A stretch of 64,000 bases of DNA, taken from positions 4,836,001 to 4,900,000 of the forward strand of contig CP065590.1 in NCBI GenBank assembly GCA_016025055.1, given 5' to 3'. Shown here in pieces: positions 44,838 to 55,010 of this stretch. Every line of letters begins with the position of its first letter. Position 1 is the stretch's first letter. The DNA comes from Chryseobacterium indologenes (GTDB lineage: Bacteria > Bacteroidota > Bacteroidia > Flavobacteriales > Weeksellaceae). The translations under genes were made by a program, and so were the position numbers. Below the pieces are notes generated by a model. The model searched no databases and was not told the DNA's origin. It saw only the letters and a list, made by a program, of their open reading frames with translations.

Positions 44838-45054
44838 TGAATAAATGTATGAAAACATAGGGAGATAATGAGATTAATTTTTATAAATATTTGGATTTTA
44901 AGCTTATTTTAACAAAACGAAACGGTGATTTGTGTAAAAATTCAATCTTAAAACAATAATTAGTTTATTTATTTAATTTATACTGATGATATATGATCTA
45001 TTTTTGAACTTATGTCTATAAGCGTAGTTTAAGTCCGATGAACTGTAAATAACT

Positions 45055-45083
45055 AAAAAAGCTCAGATTTCTCTGAGCTTTTG
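45055..45083 (-). terminator. Terminator for lpd
   Basis: Stem GCTCAGA / TCTGAGC, loop TTTC, flanked by an A-run so that the minus-strand transcript ends in T. Sits just past the lpd stop. Confidence 0.8.
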
Positions 45084-45108
45084 TATGTAATATCTGTATG
45101 TATTCAGA

Positions 45109-46498
45109 TTAAATGTGGATTACTTCACCGTAAGCAGCCGCAGCAGCTTCCATAATCGCTTCAGAAACGGTTGGGTGTGGGTGAATTGATTTAATGATTT
45201 CGTGACCTGTAGTTTCAAGTTTTCTTGCTACTACGGCTTCAGCTACCATATCTGTTACTCCTTCACCAATCATGTGGCATCCTAACCACTCACCGTATTT
45301 AGCATCGAAGATTACTTTGATGAATCCGTCTGTATTTCCGTTTGCCGTTGCTTTACCACTTGCAGAAAGAGGGAATTTACCAACTTTGATTTCATATCCT
45401 TTCTCTTTAGCCTGCTTTTCCGTAAGGCCTACAGAAGCTACCTCAGGGTGGCAGTATGTACATCCAGGGATATTGCCATAGTCGATTTTCTCAACATGCA
45501 TTCCTTTAATTTTTTCAACACAAGTGATTCCTTCAGCAGAAGCCACGTGAGCCAGAGCCTGAGTCGGGATAAGATCACCAATTGCATAGTAACCCGGTAC
45601 TGAAGTTTCGTACCATTCGTTGACCAATACTCTTCCTTTATCCGTCTGGATTCCTACTTCTTCTAAACCGATGTTTTCGATGTTGGCAGCAATACCTACA
45701 GCAGATAATAAGATATCCGCTTCCAGGGTAATGTTTCCGTTAGCAGTTTTTACGTTAGCTTTTACGCCTTCTCCACTTGTGTCAACGCTTTCTACAGAAG
45801 CGTTTGTCATGATTTCGATTCCTGATTTTTTTCAGAGATTTCTCTAAGTGTTTAGAGATTTCTTCATCTTCCACAGGAACGATGTTTGGCATAAATTCTA
45901 CGATCGTTACTTTGGTACCCATTGTGTTATAGAAATCAGCAAATTCTACCCCGATAGCACCAGAACCTACAACGATCATAGATTTCGGTTGCTCAGGAAG
46001 AGATAATGCCTGTCTGTATCCGATTACTTTTTTACCATCCTGTGGTAAGTTTGGTAATTCTCTTGAGCGGGCTCCTGTTGCGATAATAATATGGTTACCT
46101 GCATATTCGGTTACTTTACCGTCTTTATCAGTTACAGAAACTTTTTTTCCTTTTTGTACAGTTGCAGTACCAAGAATTACGTCGATCTTATTCTTTTTCA
46201 TTAAGAATTCGATTCCTTTGCTCATTTTGCTGGCTACGCCACGGCTTCTCTGGATCACATTAGGAAACTCAAAGCTCGCCTCCACTTTATTCAAACCATA
46301 ATCTTCAGCATGGTTGATATAATGAAAAACCTGAGCAGATTTCAACAAAGCTTTGGTTGGAATACATCCCCAGTTCAGGCAGATTCCTCCTAAGTTTTCT
46401 TTTTCGATAATTGCGGTTTTGAAACCCAATTGTGCTGCTCTGATCGCAGTTACATATCCACCAGGACCACTTCCAATGACAATAATATCGTAATTCAT
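45109..46498 (-). CDS. lpdA: Dihydrolipoyl dehydrogenase (one frameshift)
   Basis: E3 subunit of 2-oxoacid dehydrogenase and glycine cleavage complexes; reoxidises dihydrolipoamide with FAD and NAD. About 462 residues after correction. FAD motif IGSGPGGYVTAIRAAQLG, redox disulfide GGICLNWGCIPTK, second Rossmann VVGSGAIGVEF and C-terminal HPHPTVSE with the catalytic His. The T-run at 45826-45832 has one extra base and cuts the gene into two frames. Monocistronic here. Confidence 0.93.
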
Positions 46499-46607
46499 TA
46501 CTTTAAAAATTTTTATGCGAATTTAAGGAAAAATATTGGATGTTCTGCATTTCTGAAAACGGAGGTAAAAATGCATCAACAGGCTTAATTTATTCAATTA
46601 TAAACAA

Positions 46608-46638
46608 GAAAGAGAATGCAAAACGCATTCTCTTTCAA
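46608..46638. terminator. Terminator-like hairpin
   Basis: Stem AAAGAGAATGC / GCATTCTCTTT with an AAAAC-type loop, between the small secreted gene (reverse) and lpd. On the reverse strand it follows the small gene's stop. Confidence 0.6.
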
Positions 46639-46724
46639 TAAATTTTATTTTACTTTAAAAAAACATCAAAATTAAAAAGACAGAAATAAGTATTTAAGAT
46701 TTTATGAATAATAAGAAATTCCTG

Positions 46725-46988
46725 TTATCTCGCTTCACGAAGCAATCGTTTTTCCATCTCAAATCTTTTATTCAAAGCCTTCATCTGATCTCTTTTCATC
46801 TGTTTGGTTGCAAGCGGATGGTTCAGAATAAGCTTTTTCTCTGTATTGTACTTTTTTGTGAGTTCCTGCATTTTTATATTAACCATTTCACTTTTTGAAG
46901 GATGTGGTGGTGCAGGAGGTCGTTTCTGGGCAGAAACATTCATGGATAAACCTAATACTACTAGTGTTGAAATTAAAATCTTTTTCAT
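46725..46988 (-). CDS. Small periplasmic helical protein
   Basis: 87 residues. Signal peptide MKKILISTLVVLGLSMNVSAQ, then a Pro-rich stretch (KRPPAPPHP) and a basic helix (QELTKKYNTEKKLIL, KRFEMEKRLLREAR). Resembles other short Lys/Arg-rich exported proteins of flavobacteria. No named family. Confidence 0.65.
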   Translation of the reverse strand: MKKILISTLVVLGLSMNVSAQKRPPAPPHPSKSEMVNIKMQELTKKYNTEKKLILNHPLATKQMKRDQMKALNKRFEMEKRLLREAR

Positions 46989-47241
46989 AATATTTTATTT
47001 TAAAATGAAATTCAATCAACAGATATATATTGATTAAAAACATTCTGGTTTTGTAGTGATTCTACATATATCATACCAACATTTAAGAAAAGAATTAAGA
47101 TTTAACACGATCACCATCTCGCTCATACAATATAACCCACTGTTTGATAAACCATTGTGAATTTAAATAATTTAATTGATCGGGGCCTAGCAATATTTAT
47201 CTTCTGTTTTTTTAATTTTATAAGAGCCTAATTAAAAATTT

Positions 47242-47628
47242 ATGAAAACACCAGCAAAAAAAGATACGCTGACAAGGGATAAGCTTTGGCTGCAGGAACC
47301 TGAAGACCACGACTTTCCTGCCGCACAGGATTATCTTGAACTTCTTTTCGACCCCGAAGAGGCAAAAGCAATCGTGGAACGGCTTAAAAAAGCTACCACC
47401 ATTACCAAAAAGTCTAAAGACATTCTTAGGGCCAGCAAGCTGGATCTACTTCCGGAAACCAATATCCATGTTAAAGAAAATCTTAAAAAAGTGGAAAAAA
47501 GCAAAAAGCTTTCCCCTATTTTACTGGTAAGAGGTCAACAGGAATTAATTATTGCTGATGGTTATCACCGGTTATGCTGCAGCTACTATCTTACAGAAGA
47601 TCTTGAAGTTCCATGCAGGTTAGTATAA
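47242..47628 (+). CDS. ParB/Srx-fold-like small protein
   Basis: 128 residues. The C-terminal half (LSPILLVRGQQELIIADGYHRLCCSYYL) matches the ParB N-terminal / sulfiredoxin fold, whose ADGxHR loop binds nucleotide. The N-terminal half is a charged helical stretch. No partner gene nearby, so not a partition protein. Function unknown. Confidence 0.65.
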   Translation: MKTPAKKDTLTRDKLWLQEPEDHDFPAAQDYLELLFDPEEAKAIVERLKKATTITKKSKDILRASKLDLLPETNIHVKENLKKVEKSKKLSPILLVRGQQELIIADGYHRLCCSYYLTEDLEVPCRLV

Positions 47629-47720
47629 AAAAAGGAAAAAAATAAAATCACCACACAATGAATTAAATCACATTATTAAAAAATACGCAAATAAAATCCT
47701 TTCAAAGACCCTGTTTTTAC

Positions 47721-47728
47721 TAATTTTG
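47721..47728 (+). promoter_or_regulatory. Candidate flavobacterial -7 element
   Basis: TAATTTTG fits TAnnTTTG, 24 bases before the first secreted paralogue. The -33 region is not convincing. Confidence 0.4.
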
Positions 47729-47752
47729 CAAAAAAATTATTGAAAATAAGAT

Positions 47753-48640
47753 ATGATGAGAAAAAGTATTTTGATTTTTCTATTGGGAAGCCTTTTTATT
47801 AACGCACAGGTTGGTATCAATACAAGAACTCCTAACAGTACTTTAGCAGTGAACGGATCCATGGGAGCTGATTATAAGCAGATAACAGCAGCCAGCTACA
47901 CACTTACTGCCACAGACCATTATGTGACCTATAACGGAACGACCAATACGACATTTACTCTTCCAGCAGTGGGGAGCGGAGCCTCAAGTTTTACGGGAAG
48001 AATCTATAAGATCAAAAATATTTCAACGTCTGCTATAACAATTCAGGCATCCGGTGGAAATACATTGAGAATAGACAATACACCGGTTTCTTCATTTGTA
48101 ATTCCTACAGGAGCTTACGCGGAAGTGGTGAACAACAGTAATACTTCCGGGGGTACCTGGGATCTTTCATTTACGGTACTTCCAAAACCAAGCAATGTTG
48201 AAATCTATGGTGTTCAGTTATCAATTCCTCCGCACGGAGCAGGTAGTCCGGGGGTTAACGACTGGTCAAACCATACCAATACTTCTTACGATTCCGGAAC
48301 AGGAACGGATGCCTGGTGGATCATCAGCAAATCATCTACGGCCAATGCACATACTGCATCATACTCCAATACAAGCAGAATGACTATTGTCTACGAATAT
48401 CAGGGACCACCTTTCAATGTAAGCAATATGTATCCGATTCTTACAGCCGGAAATAACTCAAGTTATCCCGATGTATTTACCGCATCATTTGTGAGCCTTG
48501 CGAATAACGGAACTTCGGGAAAAACAAGGCTTACCGTATCTGTAGGGCGTATAGATTTTATTGGTGCAAACGGTTCCAACAACAGTAACTGGACAGGAAC
48601 ATTCTTATTAAATCTTCTGCTTGCCAGAAAGGTCTATTAA
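47753..48640 (+). CDS. Secreted paralogue A
   Basis: 295 residues with a signal peptide (FLLGSLFINAQ) followed by VGINTRTPNSTLAVNGS, an opening common in flavobacterial surface proteins. The rest is beta-rich with many Thr, Ser, Asn and Gly (NTLRIDNTPVSSFVIPTGAY). No T9SS C-terminal domain. A near copy follows 170 bases downstream. Function not recognised; a fibre or adhesin component is possible. Confidence 0.75.
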   Translation: MMRKSILIFLLGSLFINAQVGINTRTPNSTLAVNGSMGADYKQITAASYTLTATDHYVTYNGTTNTTFTLPAVGSGASSFTGRIYKIKNISTSAITIQASGGNTLRIDNTPVSSFVIPTGAYAEVVNNSNTSGGTWDLSFTVLPKPSNVEIYGVQLSIPPHGAGSPGVNDWSNHTNTSYDSGTGTDAWWIISKSSTANAHTASYSNTSRMTIVYEYQGPPFNVSNMYPILTAGNNSSYPDVFTASFVSLANNGTSGKTRLTVSVGRIDFIGANGSNNSNWTGTFLLNLLLARKVY

Positions 48641-48659
48641 TGATCACAAAAAGAATAAA

Positions 48660-48690
48660 AGAACAGATACCCATCTGTTTTTTTATTTTA
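48660..48690 (+). terminator. Terminator between the paralogues
   Basis: Stem AACAGAT / ATCTGTT with loop ACCC and seven T. Separates the two paralogues into two transcripts. Confidence 0.75.
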
Positions 48691-48811
48691 CATTCAAATA
48701 TTAAACTCACATAAAAGTGATTTAATAAATATTATTATAAAAATTACATTAAATTAATGCATATAAGTTATTTTTTAATAATTTTACGCAACATAAATTA
48801 AAAATATTATT

Positions 48812-49693
48812 ATGAAAAAATACTATTCAATTGTCTTGCTTTGGGGATTGTCATTGGGAGCACAGGTAGGTATTAACACTCCTATCCCAAATAGTACATT
48901 AGCGGTGAACGGATCCTTAGGAGCCAATTATAAGCAAGTAACCACAAACACTTACAGTATATTGGCAAATGACCACTACCTGACCTATAGTGGAACAGGT
49001 GACGCAACTTTTACGCTTCCTGTTATCGGAACCGGTACAGCCAGCTATACAGGTAGAATTTATAAGATTAAAAACATCTCGACTTCCAACATTACCCTCC
49101 AGGCGTCCAGTGGTAATACTTTAAGAATCGACAATACTCCGGTTTCCTCTTTTGTGATTCCGTTAGGTGCTTATGCTGAAGTGGTTAATAACAGTAACGC
49201 AACCGGTGGAACCTGGGATTTATCGTTTACGGTCCTTCCCAAACCAAGCAATGTGGAAATTTACGGGTCACAGCTATCTATTCCGCCTCATGGAAATGGA
49301 AGTCCGGGAGTTGCAGACTGGACTAATCATACCAATACTTCGTACGATACGGGAACCGGAACAGATATCTGGTGGGTCATCAGTAAGTCATCTACAACCT
49401 ATGCTCACACGGCCAGTTATTCTAATGCGAGCAGAATGACTATAATCTATGAATATCAGGGAACGCCCTTCAACGTAAATAATATGTACCCTATTCTTAC
49501 TGCGGGAAATAATTCAAGTTTTCCCGATGTATTTACCGCATCATTTGTAAGTCTTGCCAATAATGGAACGGCAGGAAGAACCAGACTTACCGTTTCTGTT
49601 TCAAGAATTGATTTTATAGGAACTAACGGAAGCAATAACAGTAACTGGACAGGAACATTTTTACTGAATCTTTTATTGGCCAGAAAGTACTAA
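48812..49693 (+). CDS. Secreted paralogue B
   Basis: 293 residues, closely similar to the upstream paralogue over its full length, including VGINTPIPNSTLAVNGS, the block around NTLRIDNTPVSSFVIP and the C-terminal NWTGTFLLNLLLARK. Separate transcript, judging from the terminator before it. A recent tandem duplication. Same unknown function. Confidence 0.75.
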   Translation: MKKYYSIVLLWGLSLGAQVGINTPIPNSTLAVNGSLGANYKQVTTNTYSILANDHYLTYSGTGDATFTLPVIGTGTASYTGRIYKIKNISTSNITLQASSGNTLRIDNTPVSSFVIPLGAYAEVVNNSNATGGTWDLSFTVLPKPSNVEIYGSQLSIPPHGNGSPGVADWTNHTNTSYDTGTGTDIWWVISKSSTTYAHTASYSNASRMTIIYEYQGTPFNVNNMYPILTAGNNSSFPDVFTASFVSLANNGTAGRTRLTVSVSRIDFIGTNGSNNSNWTGTFLLNLLLARKY

Positions 49694-49717
49694 AGATTTA
49701 ATCACCTATTTTTTTTT

Positions 49718-49748
49718 AAAAGAGCAGGAATTCATTCTGCTCTTTTTT
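49718..49748. terminator. Bidirectional terminator
   Basis: Stem AAAAGAGCAG / CTGCTCTTTT between convergent paralogue B and the fucosidase gene; T-runs on both strands. Confidence 0.8.
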
Positions 49749-49755
49749 GTATATT

Positions 49756-51195
49756 TTATTTTTTTATCTGGACGGCGAGTGCATACTTTAGTTTTGATCT
49801 TTCTTCGGGAAGCCTGATTTTGATGGTATTTCCATTCCTGCTCCACTGAACTTTTGACGGAAGTCCCAGAACGGTCACTGATTGAGGATGAAAGGATTCA
49901 GGTACTTTAAAGGTCAATGTCCCGGGAGCCGTGTAGTCCGATTGCTCATTAAGGTGAAATACGTTGATGATATTTCCATCTTTAGACCGGGTATAATAAA
50001 AATCACCATCATGGTATGGCTGTACAGCTCTTGTTGAGAAAACCGCTGACTCGTTATTTTTCATCCAGCCTGCAATTTCTTCTAATCTTTCATACACTGT
50101 GGCATCATAATCACCATTCGGGCCGGGTGCAATATTCATCAGGTAATTTCCTCCTCTCGAAATAATTTTAACCAATGTTTCAATAATTTTCTGGGATGAT
50201 TTATAATGATCGTTGGGAACATAGGAAAAAGAGTCTCCCATGGTCATACAGCTTTCCCAGGGTATTGACATAGCCTGTTCGGGAATTGCCTGTTCGGGGG
50301 TAACGTAATTTTCCCACTTTCCGGAAACGGTACGGTCTACTACGATAATCCCCGGCTGGTTGTTCCGAACCATCGTTCCCACTTTATCCATATCAATATC
50401 CTGCTCCAGCTGTATTGCTCGTTGCCATTCTATTTTAGGATCAATTGTGTAAAAGGGCCGTACCCAGCCTCCATCCAGCCATAGGATATCTATTTTCCCA
50501 TAACCGGAGGTTATTTCATTGAGCTGATTGAAAGTAAACTGCTTGAAATTGGCCCATTTTTCAGGATATTTCTTGGGATCATAATTGACATTTCTGTCTT
50601 TGGGAGGAAAATATGACCACCAATAATCATCGGAATGCCAATCGGGTTTAGAAAAGTATGCTCCGATTTTAAAACCGTCCTTCCTGAATGTATTGAAAAT
50701 CTCTTTGGTAACGTCTGCTTTCGGATTTTTTGAAAAAGGTGTTTGGGGTGAAGTAATTTTATAGTCTGACTGCCGGGTATCAAACATCGCAAATCCATCA
50801 TGATGTTTTGTGGTAAAGACAACATATTTCATTCCTGCATTTTTTGTTGCTTTTGCCCATTTTTCAGGATCAAACTTTACGGGATTGAAGGTTGTCCTAA
50901 GGTTTTCATAATTTTTCACATATTCATTGTATGATTTCCCATGTTCAGGTTTTCTCTGCGTCCAGGATTCATCTTCTGGGCATAAGCTCCAGCTTTCAAC
51001 AACGCCCCACTGACTATAGGTTCCCCAATGCATAAATAAACCAAATTTCAAATCCTGCCATTGCTCCAAATTCTGAATAACCATCGGATCTGTAGGTTTC
51101 ACATAGCCTGCAGAAACATTGTGAGTTTGTGCAAACAGTCCGGAACTGATGCAAATGGAGAATATTATAGTTTGGGCTTTTTGTCTTAGAGGCAT
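49756..51195 (-). CDS. Exported alpha-L-fucosidase (GH29)
   Basis: About 479 residues from the Met at 51195, chosen because MPLRQKAQTIIFSICISSGLFAQ is a proper signal peptide. GH29 features: FGLFMHWGTYSQWG, TTKHHDGFAMFDT and the nucleophile region DILWLDGGWV. Removes terminal alpha-L-fucose from glycans in the periplasm or outside. A distant upstream Met at 51213 is also in frame. It starts 50 bases after the epimerase-like gene on the same strand, so it may be read through from that operon. Confidence 0.88.
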   Translation of the reverse strand: MPLRQKAQTIIFSICISSGLFAQTHNVSAGYVKPTDPMVIQNLEQWQDLKFGLFMHWGTYSQWGVVESWSLCPEDESWTQRKPEHGKSYNEYVKNYENLRTTFNPVKFDPEKWAKATKNAGMKYVVFTTKHHDGFAMFDTRQSDYKITSPQTPFSKNPKADVTKEIFNTFRKDGFKIGAYFSKPDWHSDDYWWSYFPPKDRNVNYDPKKYPEKWANFKQFTFNQLNEITSGYGKIDILWLDGGWVRPFYTIDPKIEWQRAIQLEQDIDMDKVGTMVRNNQPGIIVVDRTVSGKWENYVTPEQAIPEQAMSIPWESCMTMGDSFSYVPNDHYKSSQKIIETLVKIISRGGNYLMNIAPGPNGDYDATVYERLEEIAGWMKNNESAVFSTRAVQPYHDGDFYYTRSKDGNIINVFHLNEQSDYTAPGTLTFKVPESFHPQSVTVLGLPSKVQWSRNGNTIKIRLPEERSKLKYALAVQIKK

Positions 51196-51245
51196 GGTGG
51201 AATAATTTTCCACTAATTTAATTATCCTTATTCAATTGACCAATC

Positions 51246-52145
51246 TTAGCTTGTGAACAGTTTAAGAACTGCTATATCGAAGGTTTCATACGAAAATTGA
51301 AATCCGCTTTCAAGCAATTTCCCGGGAAATACATTGCGGCTTTTTAATAATAATTCAGTTTCTGTACCCATCAAGACGGATGCTATTTCCAGCTGCCAGA
51401 CAGGAGTATTCAGTGCTATTGGCGCATTAACCTGTTTTCTTAGTTTCCTCATCATAGCTTCATTGGATATGGGATCCGGAGCGGTAACATTTATTGCCCC
51501 TGTAAGATCCTGATGACTGATCACCCATTCTACTGCCCTGCAAAAATCATCAATATGAATCCAGCTTACCATTTGATTTCCGCTTCCCTGTTTTCCACCT
51601 AATCCTAATTTGGTAATCATCTTTAATTTTGGAAAAGCACCTCCATTATTTCCTAAAACAATGGAAGTTCTGAGGGCTACTTTTCTTACTTCTTCATTTT
51701 TAGTTGTAAAAAATTCTTTCTCCCAGCTTTTACAGATATTCATCGAAAAATCATCTCCTATCATCCCGTTTTCCTCGGTATTCAAATGCTTTTCTGAATG
51801 TACATAGATGGTAGCAGAACTGGCATTCATCCAAATTTTAGGCTTTTGGGAACAGCTATCGATGGCTTCCTGTAATACTTTTGTACTTTCAATTCTTGAG
51901 GAGTAAATTTCCTGCTTATTTTTTTCATTATACCTGCAATCCACAGATTTCCCTGTAAGATTAATCAATACATCAGCATTTTCTAAGATATTTTGCCATT
52001 CCCCTACTGTTTTTGCATTCCAATAGATTTCGTTTTCACGACGGGGTTTTCGGGTAAGGATATAGACCCGGTTTCCTTTTTCTGTAAAATATTTTTCTAA
52101 ATTTTCACCTAGAAATCCGGTACCTCCGGCTATGATTATTTTCAT
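51246..52145 (-). CDS. TIGR01777-family NAD-dependent epimerase-like protein
   Basis: 299 residues. Rossmann motif GGTGFLG at the start, TRKPRR, INLTGKSVDCRY and a C-terminal LGGKQGSGNQMVSWIHIDD stretch seen in the TIGR01777 (SulA/YfcH) family. Substrate unknown. In this genome it sits with an SRPBCC-like gene and a DUF2071 gene. Confidence 0.85.
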   Translation of the reverse strand: MKIIIAGGTGFLGENLEKYFTEKGNRVYILTRKPRRENEIYWNAKTVGEWQNILENADVLINLTGKSVDCRYNEKNKQEIYSSRIESTKVLQEAIDSCSQKPKIWMNASSATIYVHSEKHLNTEENGMIGDDFSMNICKSWEKEFFTTKNEEVRKVALRTSIVLGNNGGAFPKLKMITKLGLGGKQGSGNQMVSWIHIDDFCRAVEWVISHQDLTGAINVTAPDPISNEAMMRKLRKQVNAPIALNTPVWQLEIASVLMGTETELLLKSRNVFPGKLLESGFQFSYETFDIAVLKLFTS

Positions 52146-52216
52146 TATCTGAGTATTTAAAGTTTGTTGTACAATTAGGAATGTTTTATATCAAATACTA
52201 TTACCAACAGCATTAT

Positions 52217-52920
52217 TCAACTTATATATTTTTTTGTTCGAACTGCAATTTCAGAACCTTCTGCCAACATTACTGAAATGGGTTGCCGTTGGTTAAGGGT
52301 CTCAAAATCCCGGCCGTAAATTTTTCCAAAATCGATATCCAGCCGATGCTCTTTAACGGGATAGCAGCTCCATTGCGGATGACAGACTTCATATTGAGAA
52401 GTTGAGTTTTCTTTTTTGGTAAAGCCCCAATAATGTTCTGTAATAAATTCAAATTCGGAATCGATTTCCATCTGTTGTGCCTTATTTTCTGCTACAATTT
52501 CAATTGAATGCCAGCTTTTATCTTTCCAGGAGTATTGAATCAGTAATTCATCACCTTTTTCGTGAATTCTATTTTTCATAGGCATGGTGTGATAATTTTC
52601 TTTGTATACTGAATTGGCTACAAAGCTTAAAGCCGGCTTAGGAACTATTTCTTTAATAAAAACGACACCTCTTTTCCATACTCCATTTTCTTTTTCTTTA
52701 CGTAAAACCTCAGATTTACTTCTTCAAAATTCCGGTGAAAAGGAATGGGAAGACCTAGCAACCTAGTGTTTAGAAACATAAACCCAACCAGACTGACATA
52801 GCATTTTCCTTTATAGAAATCTAATTCTGTCCCTGCGGGCAAATATTTCATTACAATGTGCGGATCAATTTCGTAATTTATGATAGCTAATTTTCGCCAT
52901 TCGGCTTTTAAAAAATTCAT
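52217..52920 (-). CDS. DUF2071 (YqjF-like) protein (one frameshift)
   Basis: About 234 residues after correction. The start MNFLKAEWRKLAIINYEID and GKCYVSLVGFMF are typical of DUF2071, a single-domain acetoacetate-decarboxylase-like fold. The T-run at 52691-52695 on the plus strand is one base short, which ends the first frame at 52645. The second half resumes through PKPALSFVANSVYKENYHTMP. Function unknown. Confidence 0.8.
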
Positions 52921-52977
52921 AACGGTGTTTTTTGTATGTTTTGATGGTATTTTTTTAAAATTTTCATAACATTCACT

Positions 52978-53460
52978 TTATCCCAGCTTAGTCAACACTT
53001 GATGGTTCGTTATTTTTTCTGCTGTGATTTTTATTACCTCGTTTCTCTCGACAAGAAATCTTTTGAGATATCGGGTAAGGAAAAAGGTATTGAATAGTTT
53101 TCCTATTATTCCAAGCGGGGATTCAAATTCAAAAATGTCGATCATTAAAGTTTTATCTTTTATTACTTTAAAAATATGCTGGTGGTGAAGGGATTTAAAA
53201 GCTCCTTTCTGCATTACATCGGTAAAGTGGGAGGGTTTTTCCATACTGATGATTTGGGTTGTAAGGTTTTGATATATTCCTAAATGCTTTGCCCTCCAGG
53301 TTACCGTCTCCCCTTTTTCAATGAACCCGGAAGTACGGCCTGCAATTGCTTTTTCATGAGTTCCGGAGGTGGATTTCTGGTGCAGATCAATGCTTCTTGC
53401 CAAATCAAAAACAGTTTCCACATCAGCATGAATGAGGGTTTCTAAATAGATTCTTGACAT
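52978..53460 (-). CDS. SRPBCC-superfamily ligand-binding protein
   Basis: 160 residues. The start MSRIYLETLIHADVETVFDLARS and the block THEKAIAGRTSGFIEKGETVTWRA match START/polyketide-cyclase-like (SRPBCC) proteins, which bind hydrophobic ligands in a deep cavity. Located 2 bases after the DCC-domain gene on the reverse strand. Ligand unknown. Confidence 0.82.
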   Translation of the reverse strand: MSRIYLETLIHADVETVFDLARSIDLHQKSTSGTHEKAIAGRTSGFIEKGETVTWRAKHLGIYQNLTTQIISMEKPSHFTDVMQKGAFKSLHHQHIFKVIKDKTLMIDIFEFESPLGIIGKLFNTFFLTRYLKRFLVERNEVIKITAEKITNHQVLTKLG

Positions 53461-53462
53461 GT

Positions 53463-54293
53463 TTAACTCAGTTTTATGTTACTTATTATCATTATAATCA
53501 TTACCACGAGCGCTGTAAGTCTGAACATCATCCATGAAATGGTAGGAAGGTAATTTAATTTTAAAATCTTACCTCTTCTGATATGTTCCAAGAACATCAC
53601 AAAAACTACAATTCCGAAGTACATCGAATAGAATACAGGAGAAAAACCGGTGAATAAAGCAGGAATCAGCAGAAATGTTCCGAGTAAAGAAACCGTCATC
53701 ATATTTCCCAGATAATCCCAGAGTTTCTCTTTCAGATAAGTTTTCAGGAAAAGGGTCTGCCAAAGGATCTGGCCAAGACAAACGGATAGCTCTCTTCCAA
53801 AATTCTGTTCCAAGCCCAGTCCTAATTTTACAGAGAATATGCTTAAAATATATGCCGAGAAAAAAACGACAAAGGCAATATAAGCTATTCTGTATTTCAG
53901 ATTAAAATCAGGAATGCAAGATTCTTCAGTATATTCTTTGGGAGAAGGAATAATCTGCTTTCGGTTGTAGGAAACAAAAGAATATAATCTTTTGAAAAAC
54001 CAGTACAAAGGTGGCACCCGGGCTATTTTTGCCAATGTGGGGAATGAATTCCCAATGATCAGCAGAAGGCTGTCTAATCCGTATACGACTTTATTGTGAT
54101 CATGATCGATCAGGGCAATTTCATTTTTGGCGCGGTCAAAGTCTATGAGATTTTTATTTCCGACCGATATTTCTGTAAAAGCTTCCCTGCCCTTTTCATC
54201 AAGCATTCCGTACTGGGTAAAGCCCTTGGAATACAGGTTACAAATCGGACATTCATTGTCGTAGATTAATGTATGGTTATTGAGCGTTTTCAT
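53463..54293 (-). CDS. DCC/DUF393 thiol-disulfide-like membrane protein
   Basis: 276 residues. The N-terminal DUF393 domain carries YDNECPICNLYSKGF with the CPIC pair. The C-terminal half has four or five membrane helices (IAFVVFFSAYILSIF, MFLEHIRRGKILK loop, LVVMIIMIISNIKLS). A fused DCC domain and membrane part. Possible thiol exchange at the membrane, unproven. Confidence 0.82.
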   Translation of the reverse strand: MKTLNNHTLIYDNECPICNLYSKGFTQYGMLDEKGREAFTEISVGNKNLIDFDRAKNEIALIDHDHNKVVYGLDSLLLIIGNSFPTLAKIARVPPLYWFFKRLYSFVSYNRKQIIPSPKEYTEESCIPDFNLKYRIAYIAFVVFFSAYILSIFSVKLGLGLEQNFGRELSVCLGQILWQTLFLKTYLKEKLWDYLGNMMTVSLLGTFLLIPALFTGFSPVFYSMYFGIVVFVMFLEHIRRGKILKLNYLPTISWMMFRLTALVVMIIMIISNIKLS

Positions 54294-54372
54294 TGTATTT
54301 TTATTTTAAAGATTAAGAAAATCTCCTCTTGTTCTCTTGTTTTGTGCCCGGAAAGTGAAATACATCCAGATC

Positions 54373-54644
54373 TTAAATATCAAAGTTTTCATATTTGATT
54401 TTTATGTCTTTGTTTAACGCATGTTTACGGCCTTTCAAAAACAGCATCAGATTCAAAAGCATCATCAGGCCGAGATAAATAGAAAATCCACCAATCTTTT
54501 TGCTTAAAGCAACCACCAGCCTTTCTGTAGTTTCAATCTGAAAAAATTCAATTATACATAGATTTTGAACAGAGAATTGGTTGCCATGGCAATGTCTTGT
54601 TTCTGATGAAAGATATCAATCATAAATGCTTTTGTAGTTGTCAT
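54373..54644 (-). pseudogene. Broken small membrane protein, paralogue of its upstream neighbour
   Basis: Begins MTTTKAFMIDIFHQKQ at 54644 but meets a stop after about 30 codons. A second frame continues with IETTERLVVALSKKIGG, a hydrophobic stretch and NKDIKIKYENFDI, stopping at 54373. The second half aligns with the C-terminus of the next gene upstream (INTIEEAITTLAIRIG). A one-base indel near 54540-54560 explains it. It may be a sequence error like the others rather than true decay. Confidence 0.5.
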
Positions 54645-54651
54645 CGTAGTA

Positions 54652-54996
54652 TTATTTTAAGGTTAATTTCTTTCTCAAAAAATAGAGGGTAAAAATATTT
54701 ACATAGTGGAGTGTACAAAGGATCATCACAATACTTCCGATGCGGATTGCCAGTGTTGTAATGGCTTCTTCTATGGTATTGATTTTATCCCATACCCTAA
54801 GACTAGCAGCGATATACCCCAAGTTGAACAGATAGTAGCATCCTAAAAGTATCCTGTTGATTGTAAGACAAAGGCTTTCATCGTGAAGCAAATATTTCAG
54901 ATAGGTTTTTCCGGCATGATAACATCTCCTTCCCACATCAATCGTGATGTATGAGCTGATCAAAAGAAAAAGCAGATATGAAACAATATTAAACAT
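54652..54996 (-). CDS. Small multi-pass membrane protein
   Basis: 114 residues with three membrane helices (MFNIVSYLLFLLISSYITID, ILLGCYYLFNLGYIAASL, LCTLHYVNIFTLYFL). First gene of the reverse-strand run, with a near-palindrome of the regulator's type 14 bases upstream of its start. No named family. Probably under control of the GbsR-like regulator. Confidence 0.75.
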   Translation of the reverse strand: MFNIVSYLLFLLISSYITIDVGRRCYHAGKTYLKYLLHDESLCLTINRILLGCYYLFNLGYIAASLRVWDKINTIEEAITTLAIRIGSIVMILCTLHYVNIFTLYFLRKKLTLK

Positions 54997-55010
54997 TTTA
55001 TAAATATTAT

